From Thioclava sediminum (GTDB lineage: Bacteria; Pseudomonadota; Alphaproteobacteria; Rhodobacterales; Rhodobacteraceae): a DNA stretch of 64,000 bases. The DNA is taken from NCBI RefSeq assembly GCF_002020355.1, contig NZ_MPZV01000004.1, positions 372,001-436,000 on the forward strand, written 5' to 3'. Position numbers and translations under genes: made by a program. The notes under the pieces are model-generated. The model ran no database searches. It was given only the letters and a program-made list of their open reading frames with translations, and had not been told where the DNA came from. Positions 37,182 through 46,223 of the stretch are shown one piece after another; positions within the stretch are counted from its first letter, which is position 1, and each line of letters opens with the position of its first letter.

Positions 37182-37742
37182 ATGGACACTAACTATTTGG
37201 TCGCTTTCGGGGCGAATCTACCAAGCCAATTCGGGTCTCCTCGCACTACGCTCTGCGCCGCGATCGAGCGGCTCGAGCAATTGGGGTTTTCCTTGGTTGC
37301 CGCCAGTCGGTTCTGGTCGACGCCTGCCGTTCCCGAAGGGTCCGGTCCCGATTTCGTGAACGCTTGTTGCAAAATGCGAAGCAGTTTGCAACCGCGCGAT
37401 GCGCTCGCGCAACTTCATGGAGTCGAAGAAGAATTTGGCCGTGTGCGGGAAGGTCGTTGGAGCGCGCGTGTTGTCGATATCGACCTGATCGCCTCGGAGG
37501 ATCGGGTTCTGCCGGATCGCGAGAGCTTTCTGCGCTGGAAGAACCTTCCGCCGGAGGCGCAGCAGCGCGAGGCTCCGACCGACCTGATCCTGCCGCATCC
37601 GCGCTTGCAGGACAGGGCCTTCGTGCTGATTCCCTTGGCCGAAATCGCGCCGCTCTGGCGCCACCCGATCACGGGCGACAGCGTGATGGAAATGCTCGCC
37701 GCCCTTCCCGAGGCGGAAAAATCCCCGATTTCCCCTCTGTAA
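37182..37742 (+). CDS. folK: 2-amino-4-hydroxy-6-hydroxymethyldihydropteridine pyrophosphokinase
   Basis: 186 residues. HPPK motifs are ANLPSQFGSPRTTL, the RVREGRWSARVVDIDL region with the magnesium-binding aspartates, and LPHPRLQDRAFVLIPLAEIA. It makes the activated pterin for folate synthesis. It is slightly divergent at the N-terminus but retains catalytic residues. rpoZ starts 98 bases downstream. Confidence 0.93.
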   Translation: MDTNYLVAFGANLPSQFGSPRTTLCAAIERLEQLGFSLVAASRFWSTPAVPEGSGPDFVNACCKMRSSLQPRDALAQLHGVEEEFGRVREGRWSARVVDIDLIASEDRVLPDRESFLRWKNLPPEAQQREAPTDLILPHPRLQDRAFVLIPLAEIAPLWRHPITGDSVMEMLAALPEAEKSPISPL

Positions 37743-37840
37743 CGTGGTCAAAACCCTGCGGACGGGCCGGATGGGCGCTTGTGTTTCTGCACTGCAAAGC
37801 CTAAGTAGGGCCCTCAATCCGAGTTCTTCTGGAGAGATTC

Positions 37841-38197
37841 ATGGCCCGCGTGACGGTTGAAGATTGCGTTGACAAGGTTCCGAACCGCTTCGAGCTGGTA
37901 ATGCTCGCTTCGCATCGTGCCCGCGAAATCGCTGCTGGCGCTCCCCTCACGGTCGAGCGTGACAACGATAAAAACCCCGTCGTCGCTCTGCGCGAAATCG
38001 CCGAGGAGACCCAATCGGCCGAGGATCTGCGTGAGCGTCTCATCGAGAGCAACCAGACCCAGATCGAGGTCGACGAGCCCGAAGAGGACTCGATGGCGAT
38101 GCTCATGGGTGGCGAGAGCCCCGATCGTGCCGTCGAAGACGACATGAGCGAAGAGCGTATGCTGCGCGCGCTGATGGACGCGCAGGGGCGCGAGTAA
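37841..38197 (+). CDS. rpoZ: DNA-directed RNA polymerase omega subunit
   Basis: 118 residues. It begins [20 protein letters not shown] and has the [11 protein letters not shown] motif, both diagnostic. The tail is acidic, as in other alphaproteobacteria. It assists RNA polymerase assembly and forms part of the ppGpp site. It is followed after 27 bases by the ppGpp synthase gene, a conserved linkage. TTCTGGAGAG precedes the start. Confidence 0.96.
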   Translation: MARVTVEDCVDKVPNRFELVMLASHRAREIAAGAPLTVERDNDKNPVVALREIAEETQSAEDLRERLIESNQTQIEVDEPEEDSMAMLMGGESPDRAVEDDMSEERMLRALMDAQGRE

Positions 38198-38224
38198 TCC
38201 ACTGATTGGCTGGAACGAGCGCGA

Positions 38225-40357
38225 ATGATCGACGTCGAAGACCTGATCGCGCTCGTCCGCAATTATAATCCCAAGACCGATGCGGATCTGATCCGGAAGG
38301 CCTATGCCTACGGAAAAGACATGCATGAAGGGCAGTTCCGGCATTCGGGCGAGCCCTATTTTTCGCATCCTGTCGCGGTGGCGGCGATCCTGACCGAGCA
38401 GCGTCTGGATGATGCGACAATCATCACCGCCCTTCTGCACGACACGATCGAAGACACACGCTCGACCTATGGCGAAGTGTCCGAGATGTTTGGCGAGCAG
38501 ATCGCCGAGCTGGTCGATGGCGTCACCAAGCTGACCAACCTGCAACTCTCGAACGCGGCCTCGAAGCAGGCGGAGAACTTCCGCAAGCTGTTCATGGCGA
38601 TGTCGAAAGACCTGCGGGTGATCCTCGTGAAGCTCGCCGACCGTCTGCACAACATGCGCACGATCCGCTCGATGCGGGCCGAGAAGCAGGCGCAGAAAGC
38701 GCGCGAGACGATGGAGATCTACGCGCCGCTCGCAGGTCGGATGGGTATGCAATGGATGCGCGAGGAGCTCGAAGACCTCGCCTTCAAGGTGCTCAACCCC
38801 GAGGCACGCACCTCGATCATCCGCCGCTTCGTCAGCCTGCAGAAGGAAACCGGCGATGTGATCCCGAAGATCACCGCCGACATCCGCGCGCTGCTCGAAG
38901 ACGAGGACATCGACGCCGACGTCTTCGGTCGCGCGAAGCGGCCCTATTCGATCTGGCGCAAGATGGAGGAGAAACAGCTCACCTTCTCGCGCCTGTCGGA
39001 TATCTACGGTTTCCGCGTCATTACCCGCACCGAGATGGATTGCTACCGGGTGCTGGGTCTGATCCACCACCGCTGGCGCGCGGTGCCGACCCGGTTCAAG
39101 GATTACATCAGCCAGCCGAAGACCAACGGCTACCGCTCGATTCACACCACCGTTTCGGGGCGTGACGGCAAGCGCGTCGAGGTGCAGATCCGCACCCGGC
39201 AGATGCACGAAGTGGCCGAGGCCGGCGTCGCGGCGCACTGGTCATATCGCGACGGCGAGCGGGCGCAGAACCCCTTCGCGGTCGATCCAGCGAAATGGCT
39301 CGCCTCGCTCAGCGAGCGGTTCTCGGACCCCGATGGCGACGGCGATCACGACGAGTTTCTCGAGAACGTCAAACTCGAGATGTATTCCGATCAGGTCTTC
39401 TGCTTCACCCCGAAAGGCGATGTGGTGAAGCTGCCGAAAGGCGCGACCCCGATCGATTTCGCCTATGCGATCCACACGCGGATCGGAAATAGCTGCGTCG
39501 GCGCCAAGGTCGACGGCATCCGCGTGCCGCTCTGGACCCGGCTGAAGAATGGCCAGTCGGTCGAGGTGATCACCGCCTCGGGCCAGCGTCCGCAGCTGAC
39601 CTGGCTCGATATAGTGGCGACCGGGCGCGCCAAGGCCGCGATCCGCAAATCGCTGCGCGAGGAAGATCGCGACCGCTTCATCAAGCTGGGGCAGGAACTG
39701 GCGCGTGTGGCCTTCGAACATGTCGGCCGCCGCGTGACCGACAAGGCGCTGCGCACGGCCGGCAAGGCGCTGGGGATCGGCGATCAGGACGAGGTTCTCG
39801 CCCGGCTCGGCTCTGCGGAACTGGCGGCCTCGGATGTGCTCGACGCGCTGTATCCCGAGCTCGCCCAACGCCGCGAAGGCACCGAGATCGAGCCGACCCG
39901 CGCCGTTCTGGGACTCGGCGCCGATCAGAGCTTCCGCCGCGCCGATTGTTGCCAGCCGCTGCCGGGCGAGCGCATCGTCGGCATCACCTATCGCGGCAAG
40001 GGCGTCGTGATCCACGCGATCGATTGCCCCGCGCTCGAAGAGTTCGAGGATCAGCCCGAACGCTGGGTCGATCTGCATTGGAAGACCGGGCAACACCCGC
40101 CCGCCTACACCGCGACCCTGAAGGTCACGATCTCGAACGATGCGGGCGTGCTGGGACATATCTGCACATTGATCGGCCAGCAGAAGGCAAATATTTCGGA
40201 CCTCGACTTTGTGGAGCGCAAGCCGGACTTCTATTCGGTTCTCGTCGAGGTCGAACTGTGCGATGCAGAACATATGCATCGCCTGCTTACCGCCTTGGAG
40301 GCGGAGAGCGACGTGGCACAGGTGGAGCGGATCAGAAACCTGTCGCGCAAACCCTGA
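38225..40357 (+). CDS. rsh: Bifunctional (p)ppGpp synthetase/hydrolase (Rel/Spo homologue)
   Basis: 710 residues. Residues about 45-145 hold the hydrolase HD domain (FRHSGEPYFSHPVAV and LLHDTIEDT intact). The synthetase domain lies near 230-345 (YRSIHTTV and KPYSIWRKM-type basic loop). A TGS domain (VFCFTPKGDVVKLPKGATPIDF, split in the protein) is near 390-450, and an ACT domain is at the C-terminus (about 635-710). Both activities appear intact, so it is the single alarmone enzyme usual in alphaproteobacteria. It is co-transcribed with rpoZ. Confidence 0.95.
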   Translation: MIDVEDLIALVRNYNPKTDADLIRKAYAYGKDMHEGQFRHSGEPYFSHPVAVAAILTEQRLDDATIITALLHDTIEDTRSTYGEVSEMFGEQIAELVDGVTKLTNLQLSNAASKQAENFRKLFMAMSKDLRVILVKLADRLHNMRTIRSMRAEKQAQKARETMEIYAPLAGRMGMQWMREELEDLAFKVLNPEARTSIIRRFVSLQKETGDVIPKITADIRALLEDEDIDADVFGRAKRPYSIWRKMEEKQLTFSRLSDIYGFRVITRTEMDCYRVLGLIHHRWRAVPTRFKDYISQPKTNGYRSIHTTVSGRDGKRVEVQIRTRQMHEVAEAGVAAHWSYRDGERAQNPFAVDPAKWLASLSERFSDPDGDGDHDEFLENVKLEMYSDQVFCFTPKGDVVKLPKGATPIDFAYAIHTRIGNSCVGAKVDGIRVPLWTRLKNGQSVEVITASGQRPQLTWLDIVATGRAKAAIRKSLREEDRDRFIKLGQELARVAFEHVGRRVTDKALRTAGKALGIGDQDEVLARLGSAELAASDVLDALYPELAQRREGTEIEPTRAVLGLGADQSFRRADCCQPLPGERIVGITYRGKGVVIHAIDCPALEEFEDQPERWVDLHWKTGQHPPAYTATLKVTISNDAGVLGHICTLIGQQKANISDLDFVERKPDFYSVLVEVELCDAEHMHRLLTALEAESDVAQVERIRNLSRKP

Positions 40358-40391
40358 CGCACACGGCGCAGGGGGGAGAAAGGACGGCGGC

Positions 40392-41066
40392 GTGGTCTTC
40401 AGACGACGCGAAAAACGGGGGGTTTGGGCCAACCTGCGCGAGGCGATCTGGCCGCGTTCGGGCTGGTCCCGCGCTTTCCAATACGTCAAGCACAGGGTCA
40501 ACCGGCTTCCCGACCGACCGCACCGGATCGCGCGTGGCGTCTGGGCGGGAGTCTTGGTTTCGTTCACGCCGCTGTTCGGATTTCACTTCGTTAGCGCTGC
40601 GGCCGTGGCCTGGATCATGCGCGGCAATATCCTCGCGGCGATCCTAGCGACGTTTTTCGGCAATCCGGTCACCTTCCCGATCATCGCGGTCTTCTCGACG
40701 AAGCTGGGGCACAAGATCCTTGGGGATCGCCTCGACCATGGAGGAGAGCCCGAAAGCCTGCTGCAGACCTTTCAGGCTGCGAGCCACGATCTGCTGCATA
40801 ACTTCTGGGCGATGTTCACTCCCGAGCACGCGGAATGGAGCGGGCTGGAGCGGTTTTTCACCGATGTCTGGTTGCCCTATCTGATCGGCGGGATAGGTCC
40901 CGGCGTGATCGCGGCGACGATCTGCTACTACGTGTCGCTGCCGATCATCACCGCCTATCAGAACCGGCGCCGCAGTAAGCTGAAGTCGCGGCTGGAGAAG
41001 ATACGGGCGAAGATCAAGCGCGAGGAACGCGCGGCGGCGGGGAAGTCCGAGAACCCCGAAGACTGA
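40392..41066 (+). CDS. DUF2062 domain membrane protein
   Basis: 224 residues from GTG 40392 with AAGGA 8 bases upstream; the first residues become MVFRRREKRG, as in relatives. The longer ORF upstream shadows the rsh ACT domain. DUF2062 motifs are HRIARGVWAGVLVSFTPLFG, GNPVTFPIIAVFS, and two or three transmembrane helices. The C-terminal tail is charged. It lies 34 bases after rsh and is probably in the same transcript. The function is unknown. Confidence 0.85.
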   Translation: MVFRRREKRGVWANLREAIWPRSGWSRAFQYVKHRVNRLPDRPHRIARGVWAGVLVSFTPLFGFHFVSAAAVAWIMRGNILAAILATFFGNPVTFPIIAVFSTKLGHKILGDRLDHGGEPESLLQTFQAASHDLLHNFWAMFTPEHAEWSGLERFFTDVWLPYLIGGIGPGVIAATICYYVSLPIITAYQNRRRSKLKSRLEKIRAKIKREERAAAGKSENPED

Positions 41067-41073
41067 GTAGGGC

Positions 41074-41319
41074 TCAGGCCTGCGCTTCGCCTGCGCCCGC
41101 TTCGCTCAGCGCATAGCCGCGGCGCTGCGCTCGGCGACGAAACCGCTCCGCCGCATGGACCGCGTCGCGCAGGTTGGAAAACCACCGCAGACAGGACGCG
41201 CCGGTCTGGCCCTGCAGGCCCCATTCGCGCAGCACGGTATATTCCCCGAACAGGTTGTCGGAGACTTCCACGCGATAGAACCGTCGCGATGTCGGCGTGT
41301 GAAGAAGGAGATTGAGCAT
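41074..41319 (-). CDS. WGR domain protein
   Basis: 81 residues. It is a stand-alone WGR domain: FYRVEVSDNLFGEYTVLREWG, then the Q-x-GA and a basic helix (RRRAQRRGY). WGR domains are found in PARPs and MolR-like proteins, where they bind DNA or RNA ends. Alone, the role is unknown. It converges with the DUF2062 gene, leaving 7 bases between the stops. Confidence 0.88.
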   Translation of the reverse strand: MLNLLLHTPTSRRFYRVEVSDNLFGEYTVLREWGLQGQTGASCLRWFSNLRDAVHAAERFRRRAQRRGYALSEAGAGEAQA

Positions 41320-41423
41320 GGCAGTGCCCCTGCATCCCGATTTCGTGAAGTGAATCAGAGCGGGGCGGTTTTGGCCAGCGAAAAGAGGTTAACGCCTTGA
41401 TGTCCGCGATAGAGGCGGTGTCG

Positions 41424-42134
41424 TCAGCTCCAGCGGACCTCGCCCAGGAAGATATAGCCTGCGCCGTAGATCGTCTTGATAAGGCGCGGGTTTTTCGGAT
41501 CTTCGCCCAGCTTCGTACGCAGCCGCGAGATCCGCACATCCATCGCCCGGTCGAAGCTTTCGCCTGCCGCGCCGCCCAAGGATTCCTGCATCTGCGCGCG
41601 GGTGATCAGCCGGTTCGGGCTTTCCAGAAACAGCCGCAGCACTTCGCCTTCGGCATGAGAGAACGACGTCTCGGCCCCGTCCTCCGCCACCAGCAGGTAG
41701 CGGTCGAAATGTGCGGTCCAGCCTGCGAAATGGGCGGTCTGCGCCTGCGCCGGCCCCTCGCTACGCCCCTTGCGCAGGCGCGCACGGATGCGGGCCACGA
41801 CCTCGGCCGGATCGAAGGGCTTGATGATGTAATCATCCGCGCCAAGCTCCAGCCCCGTCACCCGGTCCTGCACCTGCGCGCGGCCCGAGATGATGATGAT
41901 CGCAGCGCCCGATTCCAGCGCCAGCCGATGCACCAGCGCGAGCCCGTCGCGATCGGGCAGGCCCAGATCGACAAGGCAGACATCGGGGGAGGAGCGCTTC
42001 AGCCCGGCTTCGAATTCGGTCGCGCGGCCGTAGCAGGTCGTGCGGAACCCGGCCTCTTCGAGCGCGTCGGAAAGCATCCGGCGGATTTCGGGCTCGTCGT
42101 CGAGGATCGCGACAAGGGGATGGTCGGCACTCAT
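41424..42134 (-). CDS. Response regulator, OmpR/PhoB family
   Basis: 236 residues. The receiver domain (1-125) has D12-D13 in ILDDEPEIR, phospho-acceptor D56 (CLVDLGLPD), and K in IIKPFDP. The C-terminal winged helix begins near 140, with the transactivation loop SRLRTKLGEDP and GAGYIFL. It is coupled by ATGA to the sensor kinase upstream, which is its cognate partner. Target genes are unknown. Confidence 0.93.
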   Translation of the reverse strand: MSADHPLVAILDDEPEIRRMLSDALEEAGFRTTCYGRATEFEAGLKRSSPDVCLVDLGLPDRDGLALVHRLALESGAAIIIISGRAQVQDRVTGLELGADDYIIKPFDPAEVVARIRARLRKGRSEGPAQAQTAHFAGWTAHFDRYLLVAEDGAETSFSHAEGEVLRLFLESPNRLITRAQMQESLGGAAGESFDRAMDVRISRLRTKLGEDPKNPRLIKTIYGAGYIFLGEVRWS

Positions 42135-44035
42135 CGAGGCACTCCCGCAAGCAGCGCCGCAAGCTGCGCGGCGGTAAAGGGTTTCTGAAGGACCGGGCAG
42201 GGGGCCTGCGCGCGCAGCGCATCGCCCGGCGGCAGCGAGGTCATCAGGATCATCGGAACCTGATTGCGGATTTTGCGGGCGAGATCCACCCCGCTGCGCG
42301 GTCCGGGCAGCTGGATATCCGACAGGACCAGCGCGATGTCGGGCAGGTTCAGCAGGGCTTCGGCCTCGGCGATCGTGCCCGCCTCGACGACCGTGTGATC
42401 CATCGCCCGCAGCATGTCGCGGGTGCTAGCGCGAATGTCTTCGTCATCCTCGACCAGCAGCACCATCATCGGCTCGGCTTGGCGGGCGGCGGGTTTCAGC
42501 GGCAGGCGCATCGTGACGCGCGCGCCGTCCTCGGTATTGGCCAGCCGCAGCGTGCCGCCCGCGAGCTTGGTCTGGTCATAGACCATCGACAGGCCGAGCC
42601 CGGAGCCCTCATTGCCCTTGGTCGTGAAGAACGGATCGAGCGCATGTTCGAGCGCCTCATCCGAGAACCCGCCGCCCTGATCGGTCACTGCGATTTCGAC
42701 CCATGTATCGCGCACCGCGCGGGCCTCGATCCGGATCGTGCCGCCCTCGGCGCGCATCGCGTGATTTGCGTTCAGGATCAGGTTCAGCAGGCTGTCCTGC
42801 AACGGGCCGGGATCGAGCAGGATCGGGTCTTTCAGATCGCTATTGTCGAAATCGAGCGTCACCGGATCATGGAGCGTAGGCCCCGCCATCGCGGCGAGAT
42901 CGTCGAAGAGATCGTCGAGCACCACCGCCTGCGGGCGCAGCTCGCGCGGGCCCGAGATCGCGGCGATCCGGTCGAGAAGCGTGCCGCCGCGCCGGGCCGC
43001 GCCAAGGGTCGCCCGGATCGCGTCCTGCGCGTCGGCGGGCAGCCCCTCCATCCGTTCGAGCCGCCCCTGCAGTCCGAGGATGATCGTCAGCAGATTGGCG
43101 AAGTCATGCGCGAGCCCCGAGGAAAGCTGTGCTGCCAATTCGCGCTTCGCGGATTGCGCGAGTGCTGCGCGGGCTTGCGCCTCATGCGTGACGTCGGTGG
43201 AGAGGATGTAGACCCCGCTCACCTCGTTCTTGCTGGCAAGATCGGGGGTCAGTGCGACGCGGATGCGCCGGCCCGACGGGTCATGCGTGATCTCGACGAC
43301 GCTCGCCTCGCCCGCCAGCGCGCGCCGAAACCCGGGGGTGATCTTGCGATAGGTCTCGGGGCCGAGCGCCTCGCTCGCATGGTGGCCGACCGCATTGGCG
43401 AGCGATCCGGGCATCACGGTCGACAGGCGCCGGTTGGAAAAGGTGTAGATCAGGTTGCGATCGACGCGCGCGATATGGGCGGGCATCATCTCGGTCACCT
43501 GTCGGGTGCGGGCCTCGGTGATCGCCAACTGGCGCGAGGTTTCCTCCAGCGCCATGTTGGTTGCGGCCAGTTCCCGGTTCGCCGCCGCCAGAGCCTCGGC
43601 ATGGTCGAGCAGCTGGTCCGACAATTCCTCGGACCGCGCGCGCAACAGCGCCTCTTGCCGCTTCACCGGCGTGATGTCGGTATAGACCGTGACCCAGCCG
43701 CCTTCGGGCAGCGGCGCGCCTTCGACCGAGATCGTGCGCCCGTTCGCCCGCTGGCGCTCCATGTAATGGGCCTCGAAGGCGCGCGCGGTTTCGACCCGCT
43801 CGCGGACGGCGGCCTCGATATCGTCGACCTCGCCATATTCGCCCCGCGTCACGAGGAAGCGAATCGTATCCTCGAAGGTGGTGCCGGGCTGGGTCAGCGT
43901 GTCGGGCAGGTCGAACATCAGCTGATATTGGCGGTTCGACACGGCCAGCCGCAGATCGCTGTCGAAGATCGACAGCGCCTGTCCGATCAGGTTCAGTCCC
44001 GCCTGTGTCAGCCGCTCGCGGCTCGTTTCGCTCAC
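42131..44035 (-). CDS. Hybrid sensor histidine kinase with two PAS domains and C-terminal receiver
   Basis: 634 residues, soluble: no transmembrane segments. PAS-like domains lie at about 10-125 (LSIFDSDLRLAVSNRQYQLM) and 175-285 (DRNLIYTFSNRRL), joined by a coiled coil (135-180). The phospho-accepting H310 is in the H-box GLAHDFANLL. The ATPase domain follows with DQGGGFSD and GLGLSMVYDQ. The receiver domain has D573 (LSDIQLP). It probably senses a cytoplasmic signal and passes phosphate to the response regulator whose gene overlaps its end. Confidence 0.92.
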   Translation of the reverse strand: MSETSRERLTQAGLNLIGQALSIFDSDLRLAVSNRQYQLMFDLPDTLTQPGTTFEDTIRFLVTRGEYGEVDDIEAAVRERVETARAFEAHYMERQRANGRTISVEGAPLPEGGWVTVYTDITPVKRQEALLRARSEELSDQLLDHAEALAAANRELAATNMALEETSRQLAITEARTRQVTEMMPAHIARVDRNLIYTFSNRRLSTVMPGSLANAVGHHASEALGPETYRKITPGFRRALAGEASVVEITHDPSGRRIRVALTPDLASKNEVSGVYILSTDVTHEAQARAALAQSAKRELAAQLSSGLAHDFANLLTIILGLQGRLERMEGLPADAQDAIRATLGAARRGGTLLDRIAAISGPRELRPQAVVLDDLFDDLAAMAGPTLHDPVTLDFDNSDLKDPILLDPGPLQDSLLNLILNANHAMRAEGGTIRIEARAVRDTWVEIAVTDQGGGFSDEALEHALDPFFTTKGNEGSGLGLSMVYDQTKLAGGTLRLANTEDGARVTMRLPLKPAARQAEPMMVLLVEDDEDIRASTRDMLRAMDHTVVEAGTIAEAEALLNLPDIALVLSDIQLPGPRSGVDLARKIRNQVPMILMTSLPPGDALRAQAPCPVLQKPFTAAQLAALLAGVPR

Positions 44036-44129
44036 CTCGCCCCTCCCGCTCCTTGGCTTTTGCTACCACCGGCGGGCGGCGTGGCAAAGCGTGTTTCGCT
44101 GCGCAGCGAAGCGGTAAGAATTCGTTACA

Positions 44130-44150
44130 ATCACGAAAAGATCACGAAAA
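44130..44150. repeat. Two tandem ATCACGAAAA copies before the transporter cluster
   Basis: ATCACGAAAA occurs at 44130-44139 and 44141-44150, an 11-base period, followed by TTGACA at 44153-44158, a -35-like hexamer. It is in the 211-base gap between the divergent kinase gene and the ligase gene. A possible activator site; not proven. Confidence 0.35.
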
Positions 44151-44246
44151 CTTTGACATGGACTGTCGAGCCATGCCGAACTGTGCGCGGAGGAGCGCCC
44201 GGGGCGGTCGAGGGACGCCGGAGATACCGGCGCGAGGGAGGAAAAT

Positions 44247-46223
44247 TTGGCTGACGCAGTCGCGAAGGGGCAGGAGTCTGCCCAATCGATTCCTGCGCTT
44301 TTGGCGCGGAACGTGGCCCGATATGGTGGCTACCCCGCCTATCGCGAAAAGGAATTCGGGATCTGGCAGAGCTGGAGCTGGGCCGAAGCGGCCGAGGAAA
44401 TCCGCGCGATGGCGCTGGGCTTCCTGAGCCTCGGCGTGGAACGGGGCGATTATATCGCCATCATCGGGCGCAACCGCCCCATGCATTACTGGTCGATGGT
44501 CGCGGCGCAGATGTGCGGCGCGATTCCGGTGCCGCTCTATCAGGACGCGGCGGCCGACGAGATGGCCTATGTGATGGAGCATTGCGGGGCGCGTTTCGTC
44601 GTCTGCGGCGATCAGGAACAGGTCGACAAGATCGTCGAGATCGAAGACCGCATCCACGCGATCACCCATGTCACCTACACCGACAAGCGCGGCATGCGGA
44701 AATACGACCATTCGCGCATGAACGCGCTGGAGGACGTGCAGGCCGAGGGTTGCGCGGGCCATTCGCGCTACGAGGCCGAGCTGGACAAGCGCATCGCAGA
44801 GCTGACCTATGACAGCACCTGCGTGATGCTCTACACCTCGGGCACGACGGGCAAGCCGAAGGGCGTGGTCCTGTCGAACCGCAACATCATCGAGACCGCC
44901 AAGGCGTCCTCGGAATTCGATCACCTGAACCATAATGACGAGGTTCTCGCCTACCTGCCGATGGCATGGGTGGGCGATTTCATCTTCTCGATCGGGCAGG
45001 CTTATTGGTCGGGCTTCACCGTGAACTGCCCGGAAAGCCCCGAGACGATGATGATCGACCTGCGCGAGATCGGGCCGACCTATTTCTTCGCGCCGCCGCG
45101 GGTCTTCGAGAACCAGCTGACCTCGGTGATGATCCGCATGGAAGATGCGGGCAAGCTGAAGAAGAAGCTGTTCGACCACTATATGAAGGTCGCGCGCGAC
45201 GTCGGTCCCGATATTCTCGACGGCAAGCCCGTCAGTTTCGGCAAGCGGATGTCCTATGCGCTGGGCAATTTCTTCGTCTACGGCCCGCTCAAGAACACGC
45301 TTGGCTTCTCGCGCATTCGCGTGGGCTACACGGCGGGCGAGGCGATCGGGCCGGAGATCTTCTCCTTCTACCGCTCGCTCGGGATCAACCTGAAGCAGCT
45401 CTACGGTCAGACCGAGGCTTCGGTTTTCATCACCCAGCAGCCCGATGGCGAAGTGCGCGCCGATACGGTGGGCGTGCCGTCCCCGGGCGTCGAGGTGAAG
45501 ATCGCCGACAATGGCGAGGTTTTCTATCGCAGCCCCGGCACCTTCGTGGAGTATTACAAGAACGCTGAGAGCACGGCGTCCACCAAGGACCCGGAAGGCT
45601 GGGTCGCGACGGGCGATGCGGGCTTCTTCGAGGAAGACACCGGGCATCTGCGGATCATCGACCGCGCGAAGGACGTGGGCAAGATGGCCGACGGTCGCCT
45701 GTTCGCGCCGAAATATGTCGAGAACAAGCTGAAGTTCTACCCCTCGATCCTCGAGGCGGTGGTGTTCGGCGCAGGCAAGGACCGTTGCACGGCCTTCATC
45801 AATATCGACCTCACCGCAGTCGGCAACTGGGCCGAGCGCAACAACATCTCCTACGCCTCCTATCAGGAGCTTGCGGGCCATCCGCGCGTCTACGAGATGA
45901 TCCGCGAGCATGTCGAAGAGGTGAATGAAAGCATCGCCGAAGACCCGATGCTCTCGGGCTGTCAGGTCCATCGCTTCCTGATCCTGCACAAGGAACTCGA
46001 CGCCGATGACGGCGAGATGACCCGCACCCGCAAGGTCCGCCGCAACGTGATCGGCGAGAAATTCGCCGACCTCATCGCGGCGCTCTACGACGGGCGCGAC
46101 GAGATCTACACCGAAACGGAAGTGACCTACGAGGACGGGCGCAAAGGCTCGATCAAGGCGACGCTGAAGATCGCCGACGCGAAGGTCGTGGCCCCGAAAC
46201 AGATGGCGGAGGCGGCGGAATGA
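44247..46223 (+). CDS. AMP-dependent acyl-CoA synthetase/ligase (long-chain type)
   Basis: 658 residues. It forms an acyl-CoA from a carboxylate, ATP and CoA via an acyl-AMP. The P-loop TSGTTGKPKG is at 197-206, YGQTEAS at about 392-398, and the hinge region TGDAGFFEEDTGHL near 455. It is of the FadD15/long-chain type by length and insertions. The start is TTG 44247 with GGGAGGAA 5 bases upstream. It overlaps livG by ATGA, so it is the first gene of the transporter operon. The substrate is not necessarily a fatty acid; an aromatic or branched acid is possible. Confidence 0.9.
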   Translation: MADAVAKGQESAQSIPALLARNVARYGGYPAYREKEFGIWQSWSWAEAAEEIRAMALGFLSLGVERGDYIAIIGRNRPMHYWSMVAAQMCGAIPVPLYQDAAADEMAYVMEHCGARFVVCGDQEQVDKIVEIEDRIHAITHVTYTDKRGMRKYDHSRMNALEDVQAEGCAGHSRYEAELDKRIAELTYDSTCVMLYTSGTTGKPKGVVLSNRNIIETAKASSEFDHLNHNDEVLAYLPMAWVGDFIFSIGQAYWSGFTVNCPESPETMMIDLREIGPTYFFAPPRVFENQLTSVMIRMEDAGKLKKKLFDHYMKVARDVGPDILDGKPVSFGKRMSYALGNFFVYGPLKNTLGFSRIRVGYTAGEAIGPEIFSFYRSLGINLKQLYGQTEASVFITQQPDGEVRADTVGVPSPGVEVKIADNGEVFYRSPGTFVEYYKNAESTASTKDPEGWVATGDAGFFEEDTGHLRIIDRAKDVGKMADGRLFAPKYVENKLKFYPSILEAVVFGAGKDRCTAFINIDLTAVGNWAERNNISYASYQELAGHPRVYEMIREHVEEVNESIAEDPMLSGCQVHRFLILHKELDADDGEMTRTRKVRRNVIGEKFADLIAALYDGRDEIYTETEVTYEDGRKGSIKATLKIADAKVVAPKQMAEAAE

